This document shows positions 6,824 through 13,723 of a stretch of DNA of 15,119 bases, piece after piece. The DNA is from Acidobacteria bacterium UBA6911. GTDB lineage: Bacteria; Acidobacteriota; UBA6911. The position numbers were made by a program, and so were the translations under genes. Location of the stretch: assembly GCA_002451015.1 (NCBI GenBank), contig DKBB01000011.1, positions 22,093 to 37,211 on the forward strand, read 5' to 3'. The notes under the pieces were generated by a model. That model made no database searches. It was not told where the DNA came from and worked only from the letters and a program-made list of their open reading frames with translations. The number at the start of each line of letters is the position of its first letter. The first letter of the stretch is position 1.

Positions 6824-7636
6824 TCAGTCGTCGTGCCGGATTTCCGGATTCCATCGATGTAGAAACTCCAAAAGAAAGTTTTCCGTTCCTGCGCTGCTGG
6901 CCCGCTCCAGTAAATCGCTGCCGGCCGCTTTCAAGGCTGATTGGTAATCGTCCTTTGTCAACTTGCCCCGCAACAGTTCGACGCGAAGGAAAAGAAGGTA
7001 GGTCTGAAGCACGTCCGTCATGCAGTACTGGTTGATCTCTTTATAGCGGCCCTGGCGGTAAAGATACTCCACATCTTCCCCTTCTATGGTGTATTTACCG
7101 GGGAGGCCGATCAGTTTGGAAAGCAGGTTCAGGGAATTTCGCGGATACACGGCTCCGAAATTGGATAGGAAGTCGCACAGATCTATGTGGAACGCATCGT
7201 TATAACGGCTGCTGCGATAGGCGCTCCTGCCGTGATCCTGGCCGAAATAGCGTCCGAGAGAAAGCCCGTGCTTCAACGCCTGGATTTCAAGCACCGGAAG
7301 GTCAAAACCGCGTCCGTTAAACGTTACCAGTGTCTGGACCGGTTCGAATATTTGCCAGAATCGTTCAATTAATTCGGATTCGGAAAAGCGGTCGGCTCCG
7401 ATGCAACCCAGGGAGGCAATCCGGTAGTTTTCATCCGCCTGCAGGGTAGCTATGGAAATGGGGATATGAAAGGGCACCGGGAAGAAGTCGCTCTGCTGGT
7501 TGCTGCGTTTCAGTATCTGGTCGCGTGCCGTGTCGTAAGCCTGTTCAAGCGTCAGGCAATCTTCGGGATCGTATATATGTTTTACAAGTTCTTTATCGAC
7601 TCTGGTTTCAATATCGAATACAAGGTAGCGAATCAT
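6824..7636 (-). CDS. DEDDy-type 3'-5' exonuclease, PolB-exonuclease-like
   Basis: Predicted 3'-5' exonuclease of the family related to the proofreading domain of family-B polymerases (PF10108 type), probably acting on DNA ends. All active-site motifs are visible. Exo I is FDIET with D8 and E10. Exo II is TFNGRGFDLPVL with N107 and D112. Exo III is Y204-x3-D208 (YCMTDV), so DEDDy class. The fold continues with RYNDAFHIDLCDFLSNFGA (D147/D152), typical of this group. Length 270. The start at 7636 is chosen because the exonuclease fold begins MIRYLVFDIET there and the candidate promoter would start transcription near 7667. The ATG 13 codons upstream (7675) would then be excluded. No Shine-Dalgarno is obvious at either. 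It is divergent from nrdJ, a functional neighbour only in the loose sense of DNA metabolism. Confidence 0.88.
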   Translation of the reverse strand: MIRYLVFDIETRVDKELVKHIYDPEDCLTLEQAYDTARDQILKRSNQQSDFFPVPFHIPISIATLQADENYRIASLGCIGADRFSESELIERFWQIFEPVQTLVTFNGRGFDLPVLEIQALKHGLSLGRYFGQDHGRSAYRSSRYNDAFHIDLCDFLSNFGAVYPRNSLNLLSKLIGLPGKYTIEGEDVEYLYRQGRYKEINQYCMTDVLQTYLLFLRVELLRGKLTKDDYQSALKAAGSDLLERASSAGTENFLLEFLHRWNPEIRHDD

Positions 7637-7673
7637 AACGGGCCGTACTAAAGTTGGGTGGAAACGGGCTTCC

Positions 7674-7702
7674 ATTTTGGATGAGAGTTTATTGCATGTC
7701 AA
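7674..7702 (-). promoter_or_regulatory. Candidate sigma70-type promoter for the exonuclease gene
   Basis: On the minus strand a perfect TTGACA (7702-7697) is followed after 17 nt by CAAAAT (7679-7674, 4 of 6). Transcription would start near 7667, leaving a leader of about 30 nt and supporting the ATG at 7636 as the start. Confidence 0.4.
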
Positions 7703-7852
7703 TTTTAGTTTTGATGTTTTAAAGTCGGGATCTGTCTTCGAGAAGGGCGCAAATGACTGAAATTGAAGGAGGTAGAGTCGGAAGCGCGCCCCATTATCGC
7801 AACATGTTGTGGTAAAGTATCGCCCTGTGTACCACATATAGTTATATTTTCA

Positions 7853-7882
7853 TTGACAGGTCGGATCCATATCATGTAAAAA
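7853..7882 (+). promoter_or_regulatory. Candidate promoter for nrdJ
   Basis: A perfect TTGACA at 7853-7858 is followed after 18 nt by TAAAAA (7877-7882, 4 of 6 to TATAAT). The AT-rich CACATATAGTTATAT just upstream could serve as an UP-type element or operator. Moderate support only because of the weak -10 and slightly long spacer. Confidence 0.3.
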
Positions 7883-8064
7883 CCGAGATACCCTAAAATG
7901 TGACGGTGCAGTACCGTTTGAATCCGCATTTCATACCGGATTTCGTAAAAAGGCAGGGTTGTCTGGTCTGCATTAAGCATTAGAATCGAGGTTGCTAGGG
8001 CGTTGATTCCCGGGTTTCATGTTCACTTTTTAAGTATCTTTCCCACCCTAGGAGGAGTTTTCTA

Positions 8065-10827
8065 ATGAGCAGTAACAAGCCTTTGCCTGTGGAAAGGGTC
8101 GCTTCTATTGCAATGAATACTAAGGAGCAGCAAAAGCCCAGCGGCGGGCTTAAATTTCCCCGCCATTTCACTAGTGAGGGCAAAACACCCTACGACGAAA
8201 TCGAGTGGGAGACCCGCACAACTTCGATCACGAACGAAAACGGAGAAATCCTTTTTCATCAGGAAGGGGTGGAAATTCCGAAGAGCTGGTCGCAAACGGC
8301 TGCAAATATCGTCGTCTCGAAATATTTCCACGGGCAGGTGGAAACGCCTGAAAGGGAGCAAAGTGTCCGGCAACTGATTGAAAGGGTTGTTGATACGCTG
8401 ACGAAATGGGGCCTGGACGGGGGCTATTTCGCTTCGCAGGAGGACGCACAGACATTTCATGACGAACTGGCGTTCCTGTTTCTGAATCAATACGCTTCGT
8501 TCAACTCCCCCGTGTGGTTCAACTGCGGTATTGAAGAGAAACCTCAGTGTTCAGCCTGTTTCATCAATTCCGTCGAAGACACGATGGATTCCATCCTTCG
8601 CCTGGCCCGTACCGAGGGAAGACTGTTCAAATACGGATCCGGGACAGGTACAAATTTTTCTCCGCTCCGCTCCTCCAGGGCCAAGCTTTCGGGGGGCGGC
8701 ATCGCGTCGGGGCCTGTCAGTTTCATGAAGGGATTCGACGCTTTTGCGGGAGTCATAAAAAGCGGCGGGAAAACGCGCCGGGCCGCAAAGATGGTTATTC
8801 TCGATATCGATCATCCGGACATTGTGGAATTTATCGAGTGCAAGGCAAATGAAGAGCGGAAAGCCTGGACCTTGATCGAAGCGGGCTATGACCCTACTGT
8901 AGACGGAGACGCCTACGGCAGTGTTTTCTTTCAGAATGCCAACAACAGTGTCCGTGTGACGGATGAGTTCATGGAAAGCGTCGAGCAGGATGGAATGTGG
9001 GTAACGCGCGAGAGAAATTCAAGACAGATCGTGGATACCTACAAGGCACAGGACCTGATGCATAAGATTGCGGAGTCTTGTTTTACCTGCGGCGACCCCG
9101 GCATGCAGTTCGATTCGACGATCAACCGGTGGCACACCTGTAAAAATACGGCGCGTATCAATGCCTCCAATCCCTGCTCCGAGTACATGTTCCTGGACGA
9201 TTCCGCATGCAACCTGGCTTCTTTCAATCTGCTGAAATTCGTAAACGAACAGGGCGAATTTGACGTGAACAGTTTCCGCCGGGCGGTGGATATAATGATC
9301 TCGGCCCAGGAAATAATTATAGACAACGCGAGTTATCCAACTGAAAAGATCGACCGGAACAGCCGCCAGTACCGTCCCCTCGGCCTTGGATACGCAAACC
9401 TGGGCGCTTTGTTGATGCACAATGGGCTGGCCTACGACAGTGATGAAGGAAGAGATTTCGCCGCTGCGATAACTGCGGTCATGACCGGCGAAGCCTATCT
9501 TCAATCCGTGCGCATCGCGGCTGGAAAGGGCCCGTTTTCAGGATACGAAAATAACAGGGATCCCTTCCTGGAAGTCATGCGCATGCATCGGGCGGCAGTG
9601 CAGAATATTGACTCTGACAACGTTCCGGCGGATTTGATGCAGGCGGCTCAGGAATGCTGGGACCTGGTGGTGCTTGAAGGGACCGCGCACGGATTCAGGA
9701 ATGCGCAAACAACCGTGCTGGCTCCGACCGGAACGATAGGATTTATGATGGATTGCGATACCACCGGTGTGGAGCCCGACCTCGCCCTGGTGAAATTCAA
9801 AAAGATGGTCGGCGGCGGGATGATGAAGATCGTAAACAGGACCGTTCCTGCTGCGCTTGCAAAACTGGGCTATTCCGAAGAGGAGATCGAGGGTATTACC
9901 AGTTTCATCGATGAGAACGGCACCATAGAAGGCGCCCCTTCGATAAAGGACGAACACCTGGCTGTCTTCGATTGCGCGTTCCAAGCTTTGCGCGGGACCC
10001 GCTCTATTGATTACATGGGACATATCAAGATGATGGCCGCGGTCCAGCCGTTCCTTTCAGGCGCCATATCCAAGACCGTAAACGTTCCTGAAAATATTTC
10101 CATTGAACAGCTCAGCGATCTGTATCGCCAGGCCTGGAAACTGGGTGTAAAATCCATTGCCGTCTATCGCGACAATTCGAAAAAAACGCAGCCGCTCAAC
10201 GCCTCCAAGGGAACGAAAGAGGACGATGCACCCGGGCTGGAGGGGGAATCTGCAGGGTTCAAACCCGTCCGCCGTAAACTGCCGGTGGTACGCAAGGCGA
10301 TCACCCATAAATTCAGTATCGCCGGACACGAAGGCTATATTACGGTGGGCATGTACGATGACGGCCAGCCGGGAGAAATTTTCCTGTTAATGGCCAAGGA
10401 AGGGAGCGCTATTTCCGGATTGATGGACTCCTTTGCAACGGCCATATCGCTTGCCCTCCAGTATGGCGTTCCCCTGAAGGTCCTGATCGACAAGTTTTCC
10501 CACGTCCGGTTCGAGCCGTCGGGCCATACGGGCAATCGCGAAATTCCGTTTGCGAAATCGATCGTCGATTATATTTTCCGGTGGCTGGCTTCCAAGTTTC
10601 TGACCAGGGCGGAACAGCTGCACACGGGAATTCATGTCGCCGATCCTGTCAATTCTCCGGAATTTGAGGAGCCCCCCGGTAATCGCGGAACAGAATCCTC
10701 CAGTGATTTAAAATCCATGTACGTTCTGGACGACGCGCCCTCCTGTGCCGGATGCGGCAGCATCATGGTGCGAAACGGTTCTTGCTACAAATGCATGAAC
10801 TGCGGGGAGACAAGCGGCTGTTCGTAA
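8065..10827 (+). CDS. nrdJ: Adenosylcobalamin-dependent (class II) ribonucleotide reductase, large form
   Basis: Reduces ribonucleotides to deoxyribonucleotides using a radical made from adenosylcobalamin, so it works with or without oxygen. Length 920. The radical-site motif is N369-P-C371-S-E373, where C371 would be the thiyl radical and N/E the substrate-binding pair. The redox cysteines correspond to C165 (in CSACFINS) and C382 (in SACNLASFNL), with spacing like the Thermotoga maritima enzyme. PTGTIGFMMDCDTTGVEPD marks the second half of the barrel. After a polar linker (~711-735) comes a TSCPD domain (~739-855), then a cysteine-rich tail with C894-x2-C897, C907-x2-C910-x2-C913 and C919, likely zinc-binding and delivering reducing equivalents. 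The ATG at 8065 has GGAGGAG 7 nt upstream. It is a single-gene unit ending at a strong terminator; no NrdR-box pair or B12 riboswitch was evident upstream. Confidence 0.97.
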   Translation: MSSNKPLPVERVASIAMNTKEQQKPSGGLKFPRHFTSEGKTPYDEIEWETRTTSITNENGEILFHQEGVEIPKSWSQTAANIVVSKYFHGQVETPEREQSVRQLIERVVDTLTKWGLDGGYFASQEDAQTFHDELAFLFLNQYASFNSPVWFNCGIEEKPQCSACFINSVEDTMDSILRLARTEGRLFKYGSGTGTNFSPLRSSRAKLSGGGIASGPVSFMKGFDAFAGVIKSGGKTRRAAKMVILDIDHPDIVEFIECKANEERKAWTLIEAGYDPTVDGDAYGSVFFQNANNSVRVTDEFMESVEQDGMWVTRERNSRQIVDTYKAQDLMHKIAESCFTCGDPGMQFDSTINRWHTCKNTARINASNPCSEYMFLDDSACNLASFNLLKFVNEQGEFDVNSFRRAVDIMISAQEIIIDNASYPTEKIDRNSRQYRPLGLGYANLGALLMHNGLAYDSDEGRDFAAAITAVMTGEAYLQSVRIAAGKGPFSGYENNRDPFLEVMRMHRAAVQNIDSDNVPADLMQAAQECWDLVVLEGTAHGFRNAQTTVLAPTGTIGFMMDCDTTGVEPDLALVKFKKMVGGGMMKIVNRTVPAALAKLGYSEEEIEGITSFIDENGTIEGAPSIKDEHLAVFDCAFQALRGTRSIDYMGHIKMMAAVQPFLSGAISKTVNVPENISIEQLSDLYRQAWKLGVKSIAVYRDNSKKTQPLNASKGTKEDDAPGLEGESAGFKPVRRKLPVVRKAITHKFSIAGHEGYITVGMYDDGQPGEIFLLMAKEGSAISGLMDSFATAISLALQYGVPLKVLIDKFSHVRFEPSGHTGNREIPFAKSIVDYIFRWLASKFLTRAEQLHTGIHVADPVNSPEFEEPPGNRGTESSSDLKSMYVLDDAPSCAGCGSIMVRNGSCYKCMNCGETSGCS

Positions 10828-10907
10828 TTTTGTCCCGTGAATACTCTTTTATACGGCCCGTCCACCCATTACGGGAGTCGGATTTAATTTAGCCAAAAGA
10901 AGCCGGC

Positions 10908-10945
10908 AGCCAGGAGGCTTGTGACTCCTGGCTTTTTCTTTTTTT
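10908..10945 (+). terminator. Intrinsic terminator of nrdJ
   Basis: Perfect 9-bp stem AGCCAGGAG (10908-10916) / CTCCTGGCT (10925-10933) with an 8-nt loop, followed by TTTTTCTTTTTTT. It lies 80 nt after the nrdJ stop and isolates nrdJ from malQ. Confidence 0.93.
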
Positions 10946-10977
10946 CCCTGTGCTATGAAAGGGTAATTCTTCCGGGA

Positions 10978-11025
10978 GATTTCTCCAGGTATAACGATAT
11001 AACGATAAATTCACTGGGAGAAATC
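10978..11025. promoter_or_regulatory. Inverted repeat enclosing a tandem repeat upstream of malQ (candidate operator)
   Basis: GATTTCTCC (10978-10986) is repeated in perfect inverted orientation as GGAGAAATC (11017-11025). Between the arms lie two perfect head-to-tail copies of ATAACGAT (10991-10998 and 10999-11006). The left arm is also part of a short dyad GGAGA-TT-TCTCC (10975-10986). The whole is 50-97 nt before the malQ ATG, a position suited to a repressor or activator site. No clean -35/-10 pair was found, so the promoter position is unknown. Confidence 0.35.
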
Positions 11026-11074
11026 CGCTGCTCGTTCAATAATTACCTGTGAGAAATGCGGGTTAAGAGGGCGC

Positions 11075-12538
11075 ATGCGTAAAAGCGGCATTTTACTGCA
11101 CCCTACGTCGCTTCCGGGCGAATGGGGAATTGGCGAACTGGGCCGATGGGCCTATCGTTTTGTGGACTTCCTCGTCGAGAGCGGCCTACAGCTCTGGCAG
11201 ATCCTGCCCCTGGGGCCGGCAGGATCGGGGCATTCCCCCTACCAGGCGTATTCCAGTGTTGCCTTCAATCCCATGCTGATCAGCCTCGAGAGCCTTGTGG
11301 ATCAGGGCTGGCTGTCCTCTGAAGATCTTGAGGAACCTCCGGATTTTCCTGAATCCTCGGTCAATTTCGAGGCGGTCATCCCTTTCAAGTGGACCCTGAT
11401 AAAAAAGGCGGCAGAGCGGTTTTTTCAAAATGATTCCGACCCTCTCCGGCCTGGATTTCAAGAGTTTTGTGAGCGGCAGAAGTTCTGGCTGGATCCATTC
11501 GCCGAATTCGCTGCTTTGAAGGAACTGAATTCCAATGGGACCTGGACGGGCTGGAAAGTCGAAACCGTAAGCGATGACCGAAACGTCCTGAACCATAAGT
11601 TCATCCAGTTTGAAGCATTCAGGGAGTGGGGATTATTAAAAGATTATTGTAATGATCGCGGCATTCAGATTATCGGAGACCTGCCCATTTTTGTGGCGCA
11701 CGACAGTGCCGATGTTTGGGCAAATCCTGAGCTTTTCGATCTTGACCGGGGTGGGAGGCCGAGATGCATTGCAGGGGTTCCGCCGGACTACTTCAGTGCC
11801 ACGGGACAATGCTGGGGAAATCCCCTGTATCGCTGGGATGTTATGAAGCAGACCGGATACCGATGGTGGATCGAACGGATACAGGTCATGTTGCAGCAGG
11901 TGGATATTATTCGCCTGGATCATTTCAGGGGATTTGAAAAGTATTGGGAAATTCCCTCGGGAAGCGAAACGGCCATCGGCGGCCGGTGGGTGCAGGGACC
12001 GGGGTATCATTTCTTCGGCGTTCTTTCGGAGACCTTGGGGAAACTTCCTTTTATAGCGGAAGATTTGGGATACATCACGCCTGAAGTCCATGCATTGCGC
12101 GATCGCTGCGGGCTTCCCGGGATGCGCGTCCTGCATTTTGCCTTCGGGGATGAATCCGCGGACGACCCGCACAAACCTTTCAACTACATTCGGAACTGCG
12201 TGGCCTATACAGGAACCCATGACAATAACACGACGGCGGGCTGGTTTGCCGGAGGAGATCGTGCCCACGCAGACGATGAGATCGAACGCGCGCTCCGCTA
12301 CATGGATGCGGGCGAAAGGGATGCGGTATGGGGCTTGATCCGTGTCCTGCTTGCGTCGGTTGCGGATAAGGCGGTTATCCCGATGCAGGATGTCCTGGGT
12401 CTCGGGGCGGAAGCACGTATGAACACTCCGGCAACCATAGAGGGGAACTGGCGCTGGAGAATGCGCCCGGATCAATTAAATTCAGAAATTGCGTCCCGCC
12501 TTTATGCGTTGAACAGGATTTACGGGAGGCTGCCTTAA
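11075..12538 (+). CDS. malQ: 4-alpha-glucanotransferase (amylomaltase, GH77)
   Basis: Transfers alpha-1,4-glucan segments between maltooligosaccharides; cytosolic glycogen/maltodextrin metabolism. The 487 residues match the compact GH77 form. The N-terminus has the family signature SGILLHPTSLPGEWGIGELG. Catalytic residues follow Thermus amylomaltase: nucleophile D282 in RLDHFRGF, acid/base E329 in AEDLG, and transition-state stabiliser D383 in GTHDNNT. Also conserved are GDLPIFVAHDSADVW, GVPPDYFSATGQCWGNPLY, and the C-terminal MNTPATIEGNWRWR. The ATG at 11075 follows AAGAGG with a short gap. Stands alone after the nrdJ terminator; no glycogen or maltose transport genes are adjacent. Converges on ilvE. 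Confidence 0.97.
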   Translation: MRKSGILLHPTSLPGEWGIGELGRWAYRFVDFLVESGLQLWQILPLGPAGSGHSPYQAYSSVAFNPMLISLESLVDQGWLSSEDLEEPPDFPESSVNFEAVIPFKWTLIKKAAERFFQNDSDPLRPGFQEFCERQKFWLDPFAEFAALKELNSNGTWTGWKVETVSDDRNVLNHKFIQFEAFREWGLLKDYCNDRGIQIIGDLPIFVAHDSADVWANPELFDLDRGGRPRCIAGVPPDYFSATGQCWGNPLYRWDVMKQTGYRWWIERIQVMLQQVDIIRLDHFRGFEKYWEIPSGSETAIGGRWVQGPGYHFFGVLSETLGKLPFIAEDLGYITPEVHALRDRCGLPGMRVLHFAFGDESADDPHKPFNYIRNCVAYTGTHDNNTTAGWFAGGDRAHADDEIERALRYMDAGERDAVWGLIRVLLASVADKAVIPMQDVLGLGAEARMNTPATIEGNWRWRMRPDQLNSEIASRLYALNRIYGRLP

Positions 12539-12540
12539 AA

Positions 12541-12574
12541 TAAAGCTTCGTGTGAACGTTCACACGAAGCTTTA
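12541..12574. terminator. 34-bp perfect palindrome between convergent malQ and ilvE (likely bidirectional terminator)
   Basis: TAAAGCTTCGTGTGAAC (12541-12557) is followed directly by its exact reverse complement (12558-12574), giving a hairpin of up to 15 bp with a 4-nt ACGT loop. It starts 3 nt after the malQ stop, and its last three bases are the ilvE stop codon. In the ilvE direction it is followed by TTTATTTTA, a fair U-tract. In the malQ direction only the TTT inside the arm is available. The core TGTGAACGTTCACA also resembles operators of LacI-family regulators, an alternative role. Confidence 0.7.
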
Positions 12575-13492
12575 ATAGACGGGGACGCAGAGATCCCGGT
12601 ACTTTGGATTTTTCCCGCGGACTATATCGAAATACAGCTGTCTCAAGCGGTCCGTAATGGGACCGAGTCTCCCGGTGCCGACCAGGCGATGGTCGACGCT
12701 GGTGATCGCTGCAATCTGAACCCCGGTACCGCAGAAAAACGCCTCCTCCGCCAGGTAGAGCTCAGTCCTGTCCAGAGGGCGCTCTACGACTTCAATGCCA
12801 ATTTCGTTCCGCAACAGATGGATCACCATGCTGCGGGTGATTCCTTCCAGAATATTCTCGGTTACGGCAGGGGTGCAGGCGATGCCTTTTCGGATCAGGA
12901 AAATATTTTCCGCGGATCCTTCGGAAATATGACCGTCCTGGTTGAGTACGATCGCTTCATCATAGCCGGATCTCTGTGCATCGGTTTTGACAAACGCAGA
13001 ATTGACATAGGCGCCGGAAATTTTCCCCCTTGCGGGAATTGTGTTGTCGTCAACGCGTTTCCATGAGGAGACTGTCACATGGCTCTCCTCTTCGTTCGGG
13101 ACATAGGAGCCGAACGGAATGGCGATAATGGTGATTTCCGGATTTAATCCATGCAGTTTGACTCCAATAACTTCATCGCCGAAATAGGAAATGGGCCGGA
13201 TGTAGCAATCTGTGCGGTAATTCTCAGTTTTTAGAAGATCAATCGTGTACTGCACCAGTTCCGCTTCGGAATAAGGAAGTTCCATCAAGAGCAACCTGGC
13301 CGAATCAATGAAACGTCGATAGTGATCGGTAGGTCTGAAAACGAACAGCTGTTCTTCCTCAGTATTCCAGTATGCACGAATGCCTCCGAAAACTCCGGTG
13401 CCGTAGTTGAATGTATGTGTCAGGACACCTATTTTTGCCTCACTGTAAGGAACGATACGGCCTTTAAAAAAGGCGTAATTGGGTAACGTCAT
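12572..13492 (-). CDS. ilvE: Branched-chain amino acid aminotransferase (fold-type IV PLP enzyme)
   Basis: Final transamination in valine, leucine and isoleucine synthesis (and first step in their breakdown). Length 306, as for bacterial IlvE. The PLP lysine is K157 in ARGKISGAYVNS, aligning with AAKAGGNYLSS of E. coli IlvE, and E191 in ISEGSAENIF is the residue contacting the PLP pyridine nitrogen. FNYGTGVFGGIRAYW near residues 28-42 is the substrate-side loop; G36 replaces the glutamate more usual in FEGIR. Y-I-R-P near 97-100 supports BCAT rather than D-alanine transaminase or aminodeoxychorismate lyase. The ATG at 13492 has AGGAGG 7 nt upstream. Monocistronic by layout: convergent with malQ and divergent from the VWA gene, with no other ilv genes nearby. 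Confidence 0.93.
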   Translation of the reverse strand: MTLPNYAFFKGRIVPYSEAKIGVLTHTFNYGTGVFGGIRAYWNTEEEQLFVFRPTDHYRRFIDSARLLLMELPYSEAELVQYTIDLLKTENYRTDCYIRPISYFGDEVIGVKLHGLNPEITIIAIPFGSYVPNEEESHVTVSSWKRVDDNTIPARGKISGAYVNSAFVKTDAQRSGYDEAIVLNQDGHISEGSAENIFLIRKGIACTPAVTENILEGITRSMVIHLLRNEIGIEVVERPLDRTELYLAEEAFFCGTGVQIAAITSVDHRLVGTGRLGPITDRLRQLYFDIVRGKNPKYRDLCVPVY

Positions 13493-13723
13493 AAAAGGTC
13501 CTCCTGGACATCGGCGGATAGGCCTGCCGAATACCGAATATCATACCTTACGGATCAAGTTTTGGAGAAGTTTTTGCTCGTTTCTACTCCATTTCGCGTA
13601 TGAAAAACGGGAACATAATACTTTATACACCGAATTATGTAGTATGCCCCCGTTTTCAATCCTGTAAGAAACAAGGATTCAGGCGTATGATGATTAGTAA
13701 ACAAAACCGGCATTGTTAGACTC
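13493..13723. other. Divergent region between ilvE and the VWA gene, with inverted repeats
   Basis: No full-length gene. CATAATAC (13614-13621) faces GTAGTATG (13639-13646), matching at 7 of 8 positions, with CATAAT/ATTATG perfect over 6 bp: a possible operator between the divergent genes. A 6-bp hairpin AATCCT (13658-13663) / AGGATT (13674-13679) follows. A minus-strand TATGAT (13545-13540) is a weak -10 candidate for ilvE. Confidence 0.35.
13687..13719 (+). CDS. Possible 10-codon leader ORF before the VWA gene
   Basis: ATG ATG ATT AGT ... TAG encodes MMISKQNRHC. AAGGA lies 9 nt before the ATG, and the stop is 4 nt before the ATG of the VWA gene, which has no Shine-Dalgarno of its own. The AAGGA sits in the 3' arm of a small hairpin (13658-13679). 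Reinitiation is conceivable, but nothing beyond spacing supports it. Confidence 0.15.
   Translation: MMISKQNRHC

Larger units (their letters stand above)
7637..8064. other. 428-bp non-coding region between the exonuclease gene and nrdJ
   Basis: No gene supported on either strand. The region holds one promoter candidate per direction (listed separately), a perfect 10-bp palindrome CAACATGTTG at 7800-7809, and an AT-rich stretch around CACATATAGTTATAT (7834-7848). It also holds a 20-codon frame on the plus strand (ATG 7753, stop 7813-7815) with only a poor ribosome-binding site. I looked for a cobalamin riboswitch because nrdJ is B12-dependent: no B12-box core such as GCCACTG or matching architecture was seen. 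The nrdJ leader downstream of its candidate promoter would be about 175 nt. Confidence 0.5.

Noticed and set aside
7753..7815. 20-codon plus-strand ORF in the nrdJ upstream region
   Set aside because: The ribosome-binding site is poor, and the ORF would lie upstream of the candidate nrdJ promoter. Nothing separates it from chance.
7832..7850. NrdR box candidate around CACATATAGTTATAT
   Set aside because: The AT core resembles part of an NrdR box, but the two GTGT/ACAC flanks are not at the right spacing and no second box follows at the expected distance.
7705..7980. 91-codon minus-strand frame between the exonuclease gene and nrdJ
   Set aside because: No ribosome-binding site and no recognisable family; it overlaps both candidate promoters of the region.
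7883..8064. Cobalamin riboswitch in the nrdJ leader
   Set aside because: Looked for because nrdJ needs B12; no B12-box core or typical conserved junction was seen.
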